Positions 6,862 to 14,014 are shown, counted from the stretch's first letter. The stretch is 14,941 bases of DNA from JAAAOH01 sp041686235 (GCA_041686235.1 JAWLED010000070.1:1-14941), one strand, 5' to 3'. A program made the numbers and translations. Notes: a model not told the origin generated them from the letters alone.

Positions 6862-7912
6862 GGCTTTCGCCATATCCCGGGGCCACCGGGCGCGCGGCCC
6901 GGCGGCGCTCGGCTGAGCGCCCGGCCGTGGGGCCACCGGGCGTCCGGCCCGGCGGCGCAAACCCGTAACGCGTAAGGGCGCCGGGGTTCTCGCCCACGTA
7001 GCTTTCCAGGAAGCGGCGCTTGGTTTTTTCCCCGAGGCCCGCCACCGGCACCCATAGCGCGGTCTCGAGGGCACCGCCGAAGTCGGCATCCCGCGCGGTG
7101 TCAAAGACGGCCAGAGACTCGGTTGCCTTCATATAGGAGAGCAGAATCGGGGGCGGGGTAAGCCCGTGCTGTTTGAGCTCGGCCGAAAGTGTCTCCAGAG
7201 CCCCCGCTCGGGAGGTGCCGGCGAACAGGCGGGCGCGGAGGGCTTCGATCCCCGGCGAGCGGTAGGCGGTCTCCTCTAAGGCGGAGATCAGCTCCGTCTC
7301 TCCGCGATAGTGCTCGTAGAGAAAGGCGAGGAGGGTGTCCACAGCGGCGGTCGGCCACGTTCGGTAGACCGAGACATTGCCGAAAAAGTACTCGATCTCC
7401 GGGTACTCCGCCACGAAGGCTCCGAGTCCCGCCCACACGACGAATAGCCCGAGTATTGCTCGCTTGGCCTCGCGATTGACCACCGAGCGCCCGAGCTCGA
7501 CGGAGTTTGGAAGGTAGTCTCGGCGGAAGGTCTCGGAAAAGCGAAAGAGATCGGTGGTCCGCAAGCGCGAGAGATCCCCGGCGCGAAGCGCCTCCTCGGC
7601 GAAAAGAAAGCGATACATCGCAACGATCTCGCCGGCCTCCGGGTCCCAGGCGACGAGCTGTTTGTAGCACGGGAAGCCGGTATCGTAGCCGTCGATGTCC
7701 CTATCGACACCACGCCCGGCGCCGACCGCCCGGTACTCCCGCTCTCGAATTCGCCCGATCTCCGCCATGACCGTGGGCGACTCGGTGGCGGTCGTGACAT
7801 AGACATCGAGGTCCTTGTAACTGCGAAGCTTCATCTCGGGGATGAGCTCCTTTGCTAATGCCTCGCACGATGCAGCCTCGGCGATGGGTTTGACCGCGTC
7901 TTCTATCATCAT
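6854..7912 (-). CDS. GNAT-type N-acyltransferase of the OlsB/GlsB (ornithine/glycine lipid) family
   Basis: A 352-residue cytoplasmic enzyme. Enzymes of this family transfer a 3-hydroxyacyl group to the amino group of ornithine or glycine, the first step of aminolipid synthesis. Matching features are FPCYKQLVAWDPEAGEIVAMYRF (80-102), where substrate and acyl donor would bind, VELGRSVVN (138-146), IEYFFGNVSV (173-182), and LLSYMKATESLAVFDTARDADFG (257-279) in the C-terminal part. GGAGG lies 5 nt before the first ATG (7912); the ATG at 7909 is equally possible. The last 30 or so residues (319-345) are Arg/Pro/Gly-rich and encoded by a GC-rich repeat, so they look like an addition to the normal enzyme. 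The O-acyltransferase gene is 37 nt upstream and the DMT gene overlaps the 3' end. The amine substrate cannot be told from sequence. Confidence 0.82.
   Translation of the reverse strand: MMIEDAVKPIAEAASCEALAKELIPEMKLRSYKDLDVYVTTATESPTVMAEIGRIREREYRAVGAGRGVDRDIDGYDTGFPCYKQLVAWDPEAGEIVAMYRFLFAEEALRAGDLSRLRTTDLFRFSETFRRDYLPNSVELGRSVVNREAKRAILGLFVVWAGLGAFVAEYPEIEYFFGNVSVYRTWPTAAVDTLLAFLYEHYRGETELISALEETAYRSPGIEALRARLFAGTSRAGALETLSAELKQHGLTPPPILLSYMKATESLAVFDTARDADFGGALETALWVPVAGLGEKTKRRFLESYVGENPGALTRYGFAPPGRTPGGPTAGRSAERRRAARPVAPGYGESHD
6879..6958 (-). repeat. Pair of 30-bp GC-rich repeats at the 3' end of the N-acyltransferase gene
   Basis: Copies at 6879-6908 and 6929-6958 (period 50 bp) share GGGGCCACCGGGCG and CGGCCCGGCGGCGC on the plus strand and differ at only two bases between these blocks. 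They encode residues 319-345 of the N-acyltransferase. The right copy starts where the normal protein body ends, so the tail looks repeat-derived. Confidence 0.75.
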
Positions 7913-7949
7913 CTACACCTCCGTGCTCGTTAGCTGATGTCTGTGCGCC

Positions 7950-8816
7950 CTATGGACGGCCCCGCTCCACGCGCAGTCGCAGCCGTTGTGCAAGCTGATA
8001 ATCCTCCTGCGGGCCTCGCGCTTGGCTCGGGTCGACCGGGGCGCCGATCGTAACGCGAACCCGATCGCCCCGCCGACGCGCGAGCTCATCGACGAGAAGA
8101 AACATCTCCAAATTGGGTTTGATCCGCAGCGCCCGCCGCAGGTGCCAGATCGCGTAGAAGTGGCGCGAGTTCCGTCCCGACACGTGCACCGGGATCAGCC
8201 GGCGATGCCGGCGTCTTGCGTGTTTGATGAACGCTTTGTTCCACCGATACTCGCGCAACCTCCCGCCGTAGAATCTTGCGGTGCGACCGGCCGGGAAGAC
8301 CAACACGGGCACGTCGCTGCGGTACATTTCTTCGAATACCGCCGCCCGTGAGGCGTTCGAGGCGTACTTATCGACGGGGGCTATTACGTCACTGAAACCG
8401 GGGAGCGCCAATAGCAGATCGTTTGCCGGCAACCGGAGCCCACCGTAGCGGGTGCAAAGCACGTGCATGAGGACGAGCCCATCGACTCCGCCGGTAGGGT
8501 GATTGGCACACACGACGATGTGCGGCGAGTCGGGCAGGCCGGCGATATGGTCGGAGTCTATAGCGTCGGAGTCTATTGTTATTTCGAGCTCCGCGAGAGC
8601 GGCCTCCACGAGCTCGCACCCCGAACATCCCGCCGTCCGTTTTACAAATTGCTGCAGCTCGCGTTGGTGAATGAGAAGCTCGAGCCCCCGTACCACCCAG
8701 CGGGGCAGGCGCCGTGCGAGGCGCGCGTTCTTTGCGGCAAAGAGTGAGCGTACGTCGATGGCCGGCGCCGGTTGCGAGGGAACGGTCTCGATAGGCCCAC
8801 CCGGGAGCTGTTGCAT
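7950..8816 (-). CDS. PlsC-like lyso-aminolipid O-acyltransferase (OlsA/GlsA type)
   Basis: A 288-residue acyltransferase, probably attached to the inner face of the membrane, that would add the second acyl chain to a lyso-aminolipid. The catalytic motif is NHPTGGVDG (105-113). Its His and Asp are separated by five residues rather than the four of classical PlsC, as in the NHP-x-GGxDG group that pairs with OlsB/GlsB enzymes. FPAGRTAR (174-181) replaces the usual FPEGTR motif, and EYRWNKAFI (189-197) matches the conserved basic stretch of this group. It is first in the operon, followed after 37 nt by the N-acyltransferase. There is no Shine-Dalgarno. A strong-looking promoter ends 7 nt before the ATG, so translation is probably leaderless. 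No in-frame start exists further upstream. Confidence 0.85.
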   Translation of the reverse strand: MQQLPGGPIETVPSQPAPAIDVRSLFAAKNARLARRLPRWVVRGLELLIHQRELQQFVKRTAGCSGCELVEAALAELEITIDSDAIDSDHIAGLPDSPHIVVCANHPTGGVDGLVLMHVLCTRYGGLRLPANDLLLALPGFSDVIAPVDKYASNASRAAVFEEMYRSDVPVLVFPAGRTARFYGGRLREYRWNKAFIKHARRRHRRLIPVHVSGRNSRHFYAIWHLRRALRIKPNLEMFLLVDELARRRGDRVRVTIGAPVDPSQARGPQEDYQLAQRLRLRVERGRP

Positions 8817-8823
8817 AATGAGT

Positions 8824-8852
8824 AATATAGTTGCATGTGCATTTAATGTCGA
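8824..8852 (-). promoter_or_regulatory. Predicted promoter of the aminolipid operon (leaderless type)
   Basis: On the minus strand, TCGACA (8852-8847, five of six to TTGACA), 17 nt, then TATATT (8829-8824, five of six to TATAAT). Transcription would start near 8817, next to the ATG at 8816, which has no Shine-Dalgarno. This is the best promoter match in the window. Confidence 0.65.
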
Positions 8853-8956
8853 GTAGTTTGGTAGGTTTTTACCGTTAGGCGAGCCACGACCGCCTCTGAT
8901 TTGCCAAATTACGCAATAACTCTGTTATACCTATTTTCTTAGCTAATAAAAAGGCG

Positions 8957-8962
8957 TATTGT
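8957..8962 (+). promoter_or_regulatory. Possible -10 element of the kaiC operon
   Basis: TATTGT, four of six to consensus, ends 6 nt before the kaiC ATG, as at other unit heads here. No good -35 lies 16-18 nt upstream (TTTTCT is poor). An AAGG at 8951-8954 is 14 nt from the ATG, too far for a good ribosome site. Confidence 0.35.
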
Positions 8963-8968
8963 CGTAAT

Positions 8969-10531
8969 ATGGAAAAAGTACCGTCAGGGATTCCCGGTTT
9001 CGACGAAATAACAGGCGGGGGACTCCCCAAGGGACGTGCTACACTCGTCTGCGGGGACGCTGGGGCGGGGAAGACTATGTTTGGAATGCAGTTCCTCGTT
9101 CAGGGGGCGAGACAGGGAGAAGACCCCGGGGTTTTTGTGGCCTTTGAGGAGACAAAGGGCGACCTCGAGGCGAACGTGGCCTCCCTGGGCTGGGACCTCA
9201 ACGAGCTCTCCGAGCAAAAGAAGCTCATTGTGGAATCGGTGAGTGTCTCTTCTGAGGAGATTACCGAGGCAGGCCACTACGATCTCGAGGGGTTGTTTGT
9301 GCGCTTGGACGCCGCTATCCGCCGTGTCGGTGCCGGCAGGATCGTGCTGGACACCGTAGAGACCCTTTTCGGTACGTTTGCGGATTCCCATGTGGTGCGA
9401 GCGGAGTTCCGGCGGCTGCTGCGATGGCTCAAGGAACGGGGTATCACCGCTGTGGTCACCGCCGAAAGGGGAGAAAACCAGCTTACCCGTTTCGGCATCG
9501 AAGAGTACGTCTCGGATTGCGTTATCGACCTCTCCCAGACAATACGGGGCCAGACCACGCGCAGACACCTTCGCGTGTTGAAATACCGCGGATCGGGGCA
9601 TGGCACGAACGCCTATCCGTTTCTCATCGGCCAAAACGGCATCCACCTCTTTGCCGTTACGGAACTGAACCTGGATTTTCCGGTGTCCGAAGAGCGCGTG
9701 TCCAGTGGCATTTCCCGCTTGGACGAGATGCTCGGGGGGCAGGGCTTTTACCGCGCCTCGAGCATTCTCCTTTCCGGCACAGCCGGCACCGGGAAGTCGA
9801 GCGTGAGCGCGAGCTTCGTGGATGCAGCCTGCCGGCGAGGCGAACAGGCCCTGTATATCTCCTACGAGGAATCCCGGTCGCAGCTTGCGCGCAACATGAG
9901 ATCCATCGGGCTCGACCTGGAGAAATGGCACGAGGGTGGGAACCTGCGGTTTCACACTACCCGGGTAACTACGCACGGGCTGGAGCAGCATTTTTTCCTG
10001 GTCAAACAGCTAATTGACGAGAATGCGCCGGACGTGGTGGTTATCGATCCGGTCACCAATCTGCTGCAGCTTGGCTCTCCGGAGGAGGTCAAGAACGTGC
10101 TCACGCGCATGATCGATCTCATGAAATCGCGCGGTATTACGACGCTGTTGACCGAGTTGACAACCGGCGGTGGGCATCCGGAAGCCACCAACACGGATAT
10201 TTCCTCGCTCATGGATGCCTGGCTGCTGTTGCGGGACATGGAGGAGGCGGGAGAGCGTACCCGGGTTCTATTCCTGCTCAAATCTCGCGGTATGTCGCAC
10301 TCCCGTCATCTCCGGGAATTTCTGCTTACCGAAACGGGTATCTCTCTGTTGGACGTGTACGCCGGCCCCGCCGGGCTGAAGACCGGAACCGCCCGCTACA
10401 CGCAGGAAGCTCAGGAGAACGCGGAATACAAGCGCCGCATGGAGGAGTTGGAGCGTAAGAAGAGAGATCTCGAGCGTGAGCAGCTCGAGCTAAGTCGGGG
10501 GCAGCGCGAGCACCAACGCTCGGGAGATTGA
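8969..10531 (+). CDS. kaiC: KaiC-family double-domain ATPase/autokinase
   Basis: A 520-residue protein, the same length as the cyanobacterial clock ATPase, with two RecA-like domains. CI has Walker A GDAGAGKT (29-36) and the glutamate pair Glu60-Glu61 in AFEET. CII has Walker A GTAGTGKSS (270-278) and Glu300-Glu301 in SYEES. The segment TDISSLMDAW places Ser412-Ser413 where Synechococcus KaiC has its phosphorylated Ser431-Thr432, so autophosphorylation is plausible. EFLLTETGISLLD closes CII. The C-terminal tail (about 475-520) is highly charged and looks like a coiled coil, unlike the KaiA-binding tail of clock KaiC, which fits the absence of kaiA. It is followed by kaiB and a c-di-GMP enzyme on the same strand. 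The likely role is an ATP-driven timer or stress switch; circadian function should not be assumed. Confidence 0.92.
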   Translation: MEKVPSGIPGFDEITGGGLPKGRATLVCGDAGAGKTMFGMQFLVQGARQGEDPGVFVAFEETKGDLEANVASLGWDLNELSEQKKLIVESVSVSSEEITEAGHYDLEGLFVRLDAAIRRVGAGRIVLDTVETLFGTFADSHVVRAEFRRLLRWLKERGITAVVTAERGENQLTRFGIEEYVSDCVIDLSQTIRGQTTRRHLRVLKYRGSGHGTNAYPFLIGQNGIHLFAVTELNLDFPVSEERVSSGISRLDEMLGGQGFYRASSILLSGTAGTGKSSVSASFVDAACRRGEQALYISYEESRSQLARNMRSIGLDLEKWHEGGNLRFHTTRVTTHGLEQHFFLVKQLIDENAPDVVVIDPVTNLLQLGSPEEVKNVLTRMIDLMKSRGITTLLTELTTGGGHPEATNTDISSLMDAWLLLRDMEEAGERTRVLFLLKSRGMSHSRHLREFLLTETGISLLDVYAGPAGLKTGTARYTQEAQENAEYKRRMEELERKKRDLEREQLELSRGQREHQRSGD

Positions 10532-10539
10532 ATCTTGAG

Positions 10540-10571
10540 TTGTGCAATTTGCAGCGCCCACGGCCGCACAA
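10540..10571 (+). other. Inverted repeat in the kaiC-kaiB gap
   Basis: TTGTGC (10540-10545) and GCACAA (10566-10571) could pair across a 20-nt GC-rich loop within the 86-nt space between kaiC and kaiB. It might be a processing or attenuation stem setting the KaiC:KaiB ratio. It is short, so chance is possible. Confidence 0.25.
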
Positions 10572-10617
10572 TTTCTGTTGGCAGGCCAATGAAATCTGAA
10601 CTACAAGGTATGAGTGT

Positions 10618-10995
10618 ATGACAAAATATCGGGATACTCCTCAGGATAAGCGCGAGAGCCTTTCGGAACCGGGAAACTCCGACACGGGCTCCCAAATGGA
10701 GGAATCCCAGTCCGTCTTTCATTTGCGCCTCTTTATCACAGGAAGAACATCTCGTTCTCAGCGGGCCGTCCGGAATATTCAGGAGATCTGTGAACAGCAT
10801 TTGCCGGATCACTACGAGCTCGAAGTTATCGACGTATCTCAACAACCCGAGAAAACCCGGGAGTATCAAATCCTCGCTATACCCACGCTTTTGAAGGAAC
10901 TGCCGTTGCCGCTGCGGAAAGTGGTCGGCGACCTTTCGGAAACAGAAAAGGTGCTTGAGGGCTTGGACATAAGAGCGCACGGAGAGAGTCACTAA
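10618..10995 (+). CDS. kaiB: KaiB-family protein
   Basis: A 125-residue protein. After a polar, probably disordered head of about 32 residues comes a KaiB domain (34-118) of the thioredoxin-like fold: LRLFITGRTSRSQRAVRNI at the first strand and helix, YELEVIDVSQQPE in the middle, and ILAIPTLLKELPLPLRKVVGDL with the conserved proline region and GD. In clock systems KaiB binds the CI ring of KaiC and switches fold to do so; here it is expected to partner the adjacent KaiC. The N-terminal extension is longer than in the roughly 100-residue cyanobacterial protein. AAGG at 10605-10608 lies 9 nt before the ATG. The order kaiC-kaiB is the reverse of the cyanobacterial kaiBC order. The family assignment is firm. 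Confidence 0.9.
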   Translation: MTKYRDTPQDKRESLSEPGNSDTGSQMEESQSVFHLRLFITGRTSRSQRAVRNIQEICEQHLPDHYELEVIDVSQQPEKTREYQILAIPTLLKELPLPLRKVVGDLSETEKVLEGLDIRAHGESH

Positions 10996-11042
10996 TCGAG
11001 TAATGAAATGATCACTCGGTTTTCGAGATACGTTGCGAGGAT

Positions 11043-12788
11043 GTGAAGGTGGAACACAGCGACCTGGAAAAAATGGTTGAGTTCAATGCCGACGGCATTA
11101 TGGTGGTGGATAATGAGGGCTTTATTGCGTTTTTAAACACTGCCGCCGCGAATATGCTGGGTGCCAATAAATCCGATTTGCTCGGTTACCAATTCGGGTA
11201 TCCGGTAACTCCAGGAGATAGTACCGAGATTGAACTGTTGCCGCCCGATGGGGAACCGCTCGTTGCCGAGCTTCGCACCCAGAGAACGGAATGGGATCAT
11301 AAACCTGCGTTTCTTAGCTCTATTCGCGATGTCACAGTGCGGAAGCGAATGGAGCAGAGGCTCCAGGAAAACGAGGAGGAGCTCTCAGCCATCTATGAAC
11401 GAGCGCCGATTCTGCTAATGATCGTGGACAGAGAAGAGCGGATCATAAAGGCCAATAGATTTACAACCGAGTTCGTCGGCTTGTCGGCGCAGGAATTGAC
11501 GGGTAAAACAGTGGGTGAGGTACTTTCTACGCACAGTACCGGGTTCGAAGACGAGTCGCGGCAGTGCTCCATTTGCGAGACCGTAGCCGACACCTTTCAG
11601 ACCGGAGAAAACCACAATCAGGTAGAAGTCGGCCTCACTTTGGAGCAGCGGGGCCGGCCGAACACATACACCTTCCTCGTGTCCACCACATCGCTTAAAC
11701 ATAGGGATGACCCCTTTGTCCTGCTCGCAATGATGGACATTACCGAGCGCAAAGAGGCCGAACAGAAACTCCGCGTTATGGGTTTCCACGACTCTCTTAC
11801 CGATCTCTATAACCGCAATTTTTTCGAGGAGGAGATGAAGCGACTCTCCGATGGGCGGCAAAACCCCCTGGGGATGATCATTGGCGATATCGACGGTCTG
11901 AAGTTGATAAACGACACTCTCGGCCACCATACCGGCGATCATATGCTCACCACTACGGCGGATATACTGCGCGAGAATCTGCGCCCCAGTGACATCATTA
12001 GCAGAATCGGCGGGGACGAGTTTGCCGTCCTGCTCCCACATACTCCCCTGGAAACGTTAGAACAAGTACATGGTCGACTTCGAACAGCCTTCGAGGAGTA
12101 CAACAACACCGGACCGGCGGTTCCCTTATCCCTGTCTTTGGGCTATGGAGTGGGCACCGGGGAGAAAACGGACGAACAGGCCCTGTACCGGGAGGCGGAC
12201 AACAGCATGTACCGTGAGAAGATCCAGCGCGCGGAAGGCGCTCGCACCGCGGTCTTGCAAGCGCTCAGCGGTACCATGAGAGCCAAAGATTTCCACGCCG
12301 AAGGTCATTTCGAGCACCTCCTAAAACTCGTTTCGTTCCTGGCTCGCGCCTTGAAGCTTTCCACCGAATACACCGATCATCTGCTTTTACTCGCCCGCTT
12401 CCACGATTTGGGAAAAGTAGGAGTCCCCGACGATATCTTATTCAAAACGGGGCAGCTGACGGAACAAGAATGGAAGCAAGTGCGCCAACACAGCGAAATC
12501 GGCCATCGTATCGCCAACTCAGTGCCCAAATTGGCCCCTGTAGCCGACCATATCCTGAAGCACCACGAGTGGTGGGACGGCCGCGGATATCCGTTGGGAT
12601 TATCGGGGCGCGACATTCCACTTCCGTGCCGTATATTGGCTGTTGCCGATGCGTATGACGCCATGACCTGTGACCGCCCCTACCGCACGGCCATGAGCCA
12701 CGAAGAAGCGATCGCTGAGATCAAGCGTTGCGCCGGAACCCAGTTCGACCCGGAATTGGCAAAAGTGATGAGTCGCTACCGGCCATGA
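11043..12788 (+). CDS. PAS-PAS-GGDEF-HD-GYP protein, predicted bifunctional c-di-GMP cyclase/phosphodiesterase
   Basis: A 581-residue cytoplasmic signalling protein with no membrane segment. Two PAS sensor domains (about 5-100 and 112-240; the second has a CSIC motif near 180) are followed by a GGDEF domain. In it the active-site GGDEF at 323-327 is intact, and a product-inhibition RxxD site (Arg314-Asp317) lies at the usual distance. An HD-GYP phosphodiesterase domain follows, with HDLGK (His454-Asp455), HSEIGH, and HHEWWDGRGYP (507-517) all present. Both making and degrading c-di-GMP therefore look possible, with direction set by the PAS domains or partners. It lies 47 nt after kaiB on the same strand and is probably the output or input partner of the Kai pair. 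The annotated start is GTG at 11043. GTG at 11049 has better spacing (8 nt) from GCGAGG at 11035-11040 and may be the true one. Confidence 0.92.
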   Translation: MKVEHSDLEKMVEFNADGIMVVDNEGFIAFLNTAAANMLGANKSDLLGYQFGYPVTPGDSTEIELLPPDGEPLVAELRTQRTEWDHKPAFLSSIRDVTVRKRMEQRLQENEEELSAIYERAPILLMIVDREERIIKANRFTTEFVGLSAQELTGKTVGEVLSTHSTGFEDESRQCSICETVADTFQTGENHNQVEVGLTLEQRGRPNTYTFLVSTTSLKHRDDPFVLLAMMDITERKEAEQKLRVMGFHDSLTDLYNRNFFEEEMKRLSDGRQNPLGMIIGDIDGLKLINDTLGHHTGDHMLTTTADILRENLRPSDIISRIGGDEFAVLLPHTPLETLEQVHGRLRTAFEEYNNTGPAVPLSLSLGYGVGTGEKTDEQALYREADNSMYREKIQRAEGARTAVLQALSGTMRAKDFHAEGHFEHLLKLVSFLARALKLSTEYTDHLLLLARFHDLGKVGVPDDILFKTGQLTEQEWKQVRQHSEIGHRIANSVPKLAPVADHILKHHEWWDGRGYPLGLSGRDIPLPCRILAVADAYDAMTCDRPYRTAMSHEEAIAEIKRCAGTQFDPELAKVMSRYRP

Positions 12789-12824
12789 ACCGCGGCGCCG
12801 GCACAACCACAACGTGATTACATC

Positions 12825-12834
12825 GGAAAGGAGG
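12825..12834 (+). promoter_or_regulatory. Strong Shine-Dalgarno of metZ
   Basis: GGAAAGGAGG ends 4 nt before the ATG at 12839. It is the strongest ribosome site in the window and suggests high expression. Confidence 0.7.
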
Positions 12835-12838
12835 CCCT

Positions 12839-14014
12839 ATGAGCTCGAACAATCGCTCATTCGAAACCAACGCCATTCGCACCCAAGCCGAGCGTTCCCG
12901 GCACCGCGAGCACAGCGTGCCGGTGTATCTCACCTCGAGCTTCGTCTTCGACAGTGCGGAGCAGGCGGCCGACCTGTTTGCCGGAGAGGAGGAGGGACTC
13001 ATCTACTCCCGCTACGGCAACCCCAATACCGACGAGTTTGTGACCAAGCTGTGCGCCCTCGAGGGCACCGATGAGGGCCTGGCCACGGCAACGGGGATGG
13101 CGGCTGTATTTGCGAGCATTGCCGGTCTTGTCAAAAGCGGCGATCACATTGTCGCAAGCCGCGCATTATTCGGCTCGACCTTGCAGATCCTCTCGACGAT
13201 ACTTCCTCGCTGGGGCGTTGAGACGAGTTTCGTCGACCCGAAGAACCTCGACGAATGGGAGGAAGCGGTACGGCCTTCCACACGAATGTTTTTTGCCGAG
13301 ACTCCGTCGAACCCGGGGTTGGAGCTCATAGACATTGAAGCGCTCTCCCGGATCGCCCACGCGCACGGGATTCTCGTCAACGTCGATAACTGTTTTGCCA
13401 CGCCCTATCTTCAGCAACCCGCCGCACTCGGCGCGGACCTCGTGACACATTCGGCCACCAAGTTCATAGACGGCCAGGGCCGCGCGCTTGGCGGTGCCAT
13501 TTTGGGAACGGAAGAGCTCATCGGGGAGTTGCGTTTCTTTATCCGGCAAACCGGCCCGGCGCTCTCTCCGGTCAATGCGTGGATCCTCTCAAAGAGTTTG
13601 GAGACGCTCTCGGTGCGCATGGACCGCCACTGCAGTAACGCCCTCGCCATCGCAGAGCGGCTCGAGGAGCATCCCGGCATCAACTGGGTACGGTACCCCT
13701 TTTTGGACACGCACCCGCAGGTCGAGCTTGCCCGCCGCCAGATGAGCCGGGGTGGGGGACTTGTCACCTTCGAGGTGGGCGGTGGGGCCGAAGGTGGGAT
13801 GGCCTTCCTCAACGGCCTCGAGATGATCTCGCGATCCTCGAACCTTGGAGATACCCGCTCCATTGCAACGCACCCGGCAACGACCACCCACTCACGCCTC
13901 AGCGAGGAGGAACGCGCTCGCATCGGCATCACCCCCGGTACCGTGCGCCTCAGCGTAGGGCTCGAGGGCGTCGAAGACATACTGGGGGACATCGAGGCGG
14001 CGCTCGGCGGTTAG
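12839..14014 (+). CDS. metZ: O-succinylhomoserine (or O-acetylhomoserine) sulfhydrylase, MetZ type
   Basis: A 391-residue cytosolic PLP enzyme of the Cys/Met metabolism family. It would make homocysteine from an O-acylhomoserine and sulfide, by-passing cystathionine. The fold signatures are complete: YSRYGNPN (56-63) for phosphate contact from the neighbouring subunit, ATGMAAV (84-90), NVDNCFATPYLQQP with Asp183, and HSATKFIDGQGRALGG with the PLP lysine Lys208. The C-terminal LGDTRSIATHPATTTH carries the carboxylate-binding arginine. DGQGR after the lysine and VNAWILSKSLETL are more MetZ-like than MetB-like; the exact acyl donor cannot be settled by reading. It starts 50 nt after the c-di-GMP enzyme gene with its own strong Shine-Dalgarno. 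Co-transcription with the kai cassette is possible but functionally unrelated. No SAM riboswitch is visible in the short upstream gap. Confidence 0.88.
   Translation: MSSNNRSFETNAIRTQAERSRHREHSVPVYLTSSFVFDSAEQAADLFAGEEEGLIYSRYGNPNTDEFVTKLCALEGTDEGLATATGMAAVFASIAGLVKSGDHIVASRALFGSTLQILSTILPRWGVETSFVDPKNLDEWEEAVRPSTRMFFAETPSNPGLELIDIEALSRIAHAHGILVNVDNCFATPYLQQPAALGADLVTHSATKFIDGQGRALGGAILGTEELIGELRFFIRQTGPALSPVNAWILSKSLETLSVRMDRHCSNALAIAERLEEHPGINWVRYPFLDTHPQVELARRQMSRGGGLVTFEVGGGAEGGMAFLNGLEMISRSSNLGDTRSIATHPATTTHSRLSEEERARIGITPGTVRLSVGLEGVEDILGDIEAALGG

Larger units (their letters stand above)
8817..8968. promoter_or_regulatory. Divergent control region between the aminolipid and kai operons
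   Basis: A 152-bp AT-rich region with the heads of two transcription units on opposite strands. It holds the minus-strand promoter at 8852-8824. Towards kaiC it holds an inverted repeat ATAAC-TCT-GTTAT (8916-8928) that could be an operator, a TTGCCA at 8901-8906, and a -10-like TATTGT at 8957-8962. The shared region makes co-ordinated control of the two operons possible. Confidence 0.5.

Noticed and set aside
6862..7104. N-terminal extension of the DMT protein
   Set aside because: The frame is open but overlaps the conserved end and repeat tail of the N-acyltransferase; the Arg/Pro-rich translation is not membrane-like, and the ATG overlapping the upstream stop is a better start.
8984..9991. 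335-codon open frame on the minus strand opposite kaiC
   Set aside because: It lies wholly inside a convincing kaiC with both Walker A sites; the translation is low in recognisable structure.
10996..11042. Intrinsic terminator between kaiB and the GGDEF gene (CGAGT...ACTCG then GTTTT)
   Set aside because: The stem is only 5 bp with a 12-nt AT-rich loop and a short T-run, so it is too weak to call.
12789..12838. SAM or cobalamin riboswitch upstream of metZ
   Set aside because: The gap is only 50 nt, too short for either, and shows no matching stems.
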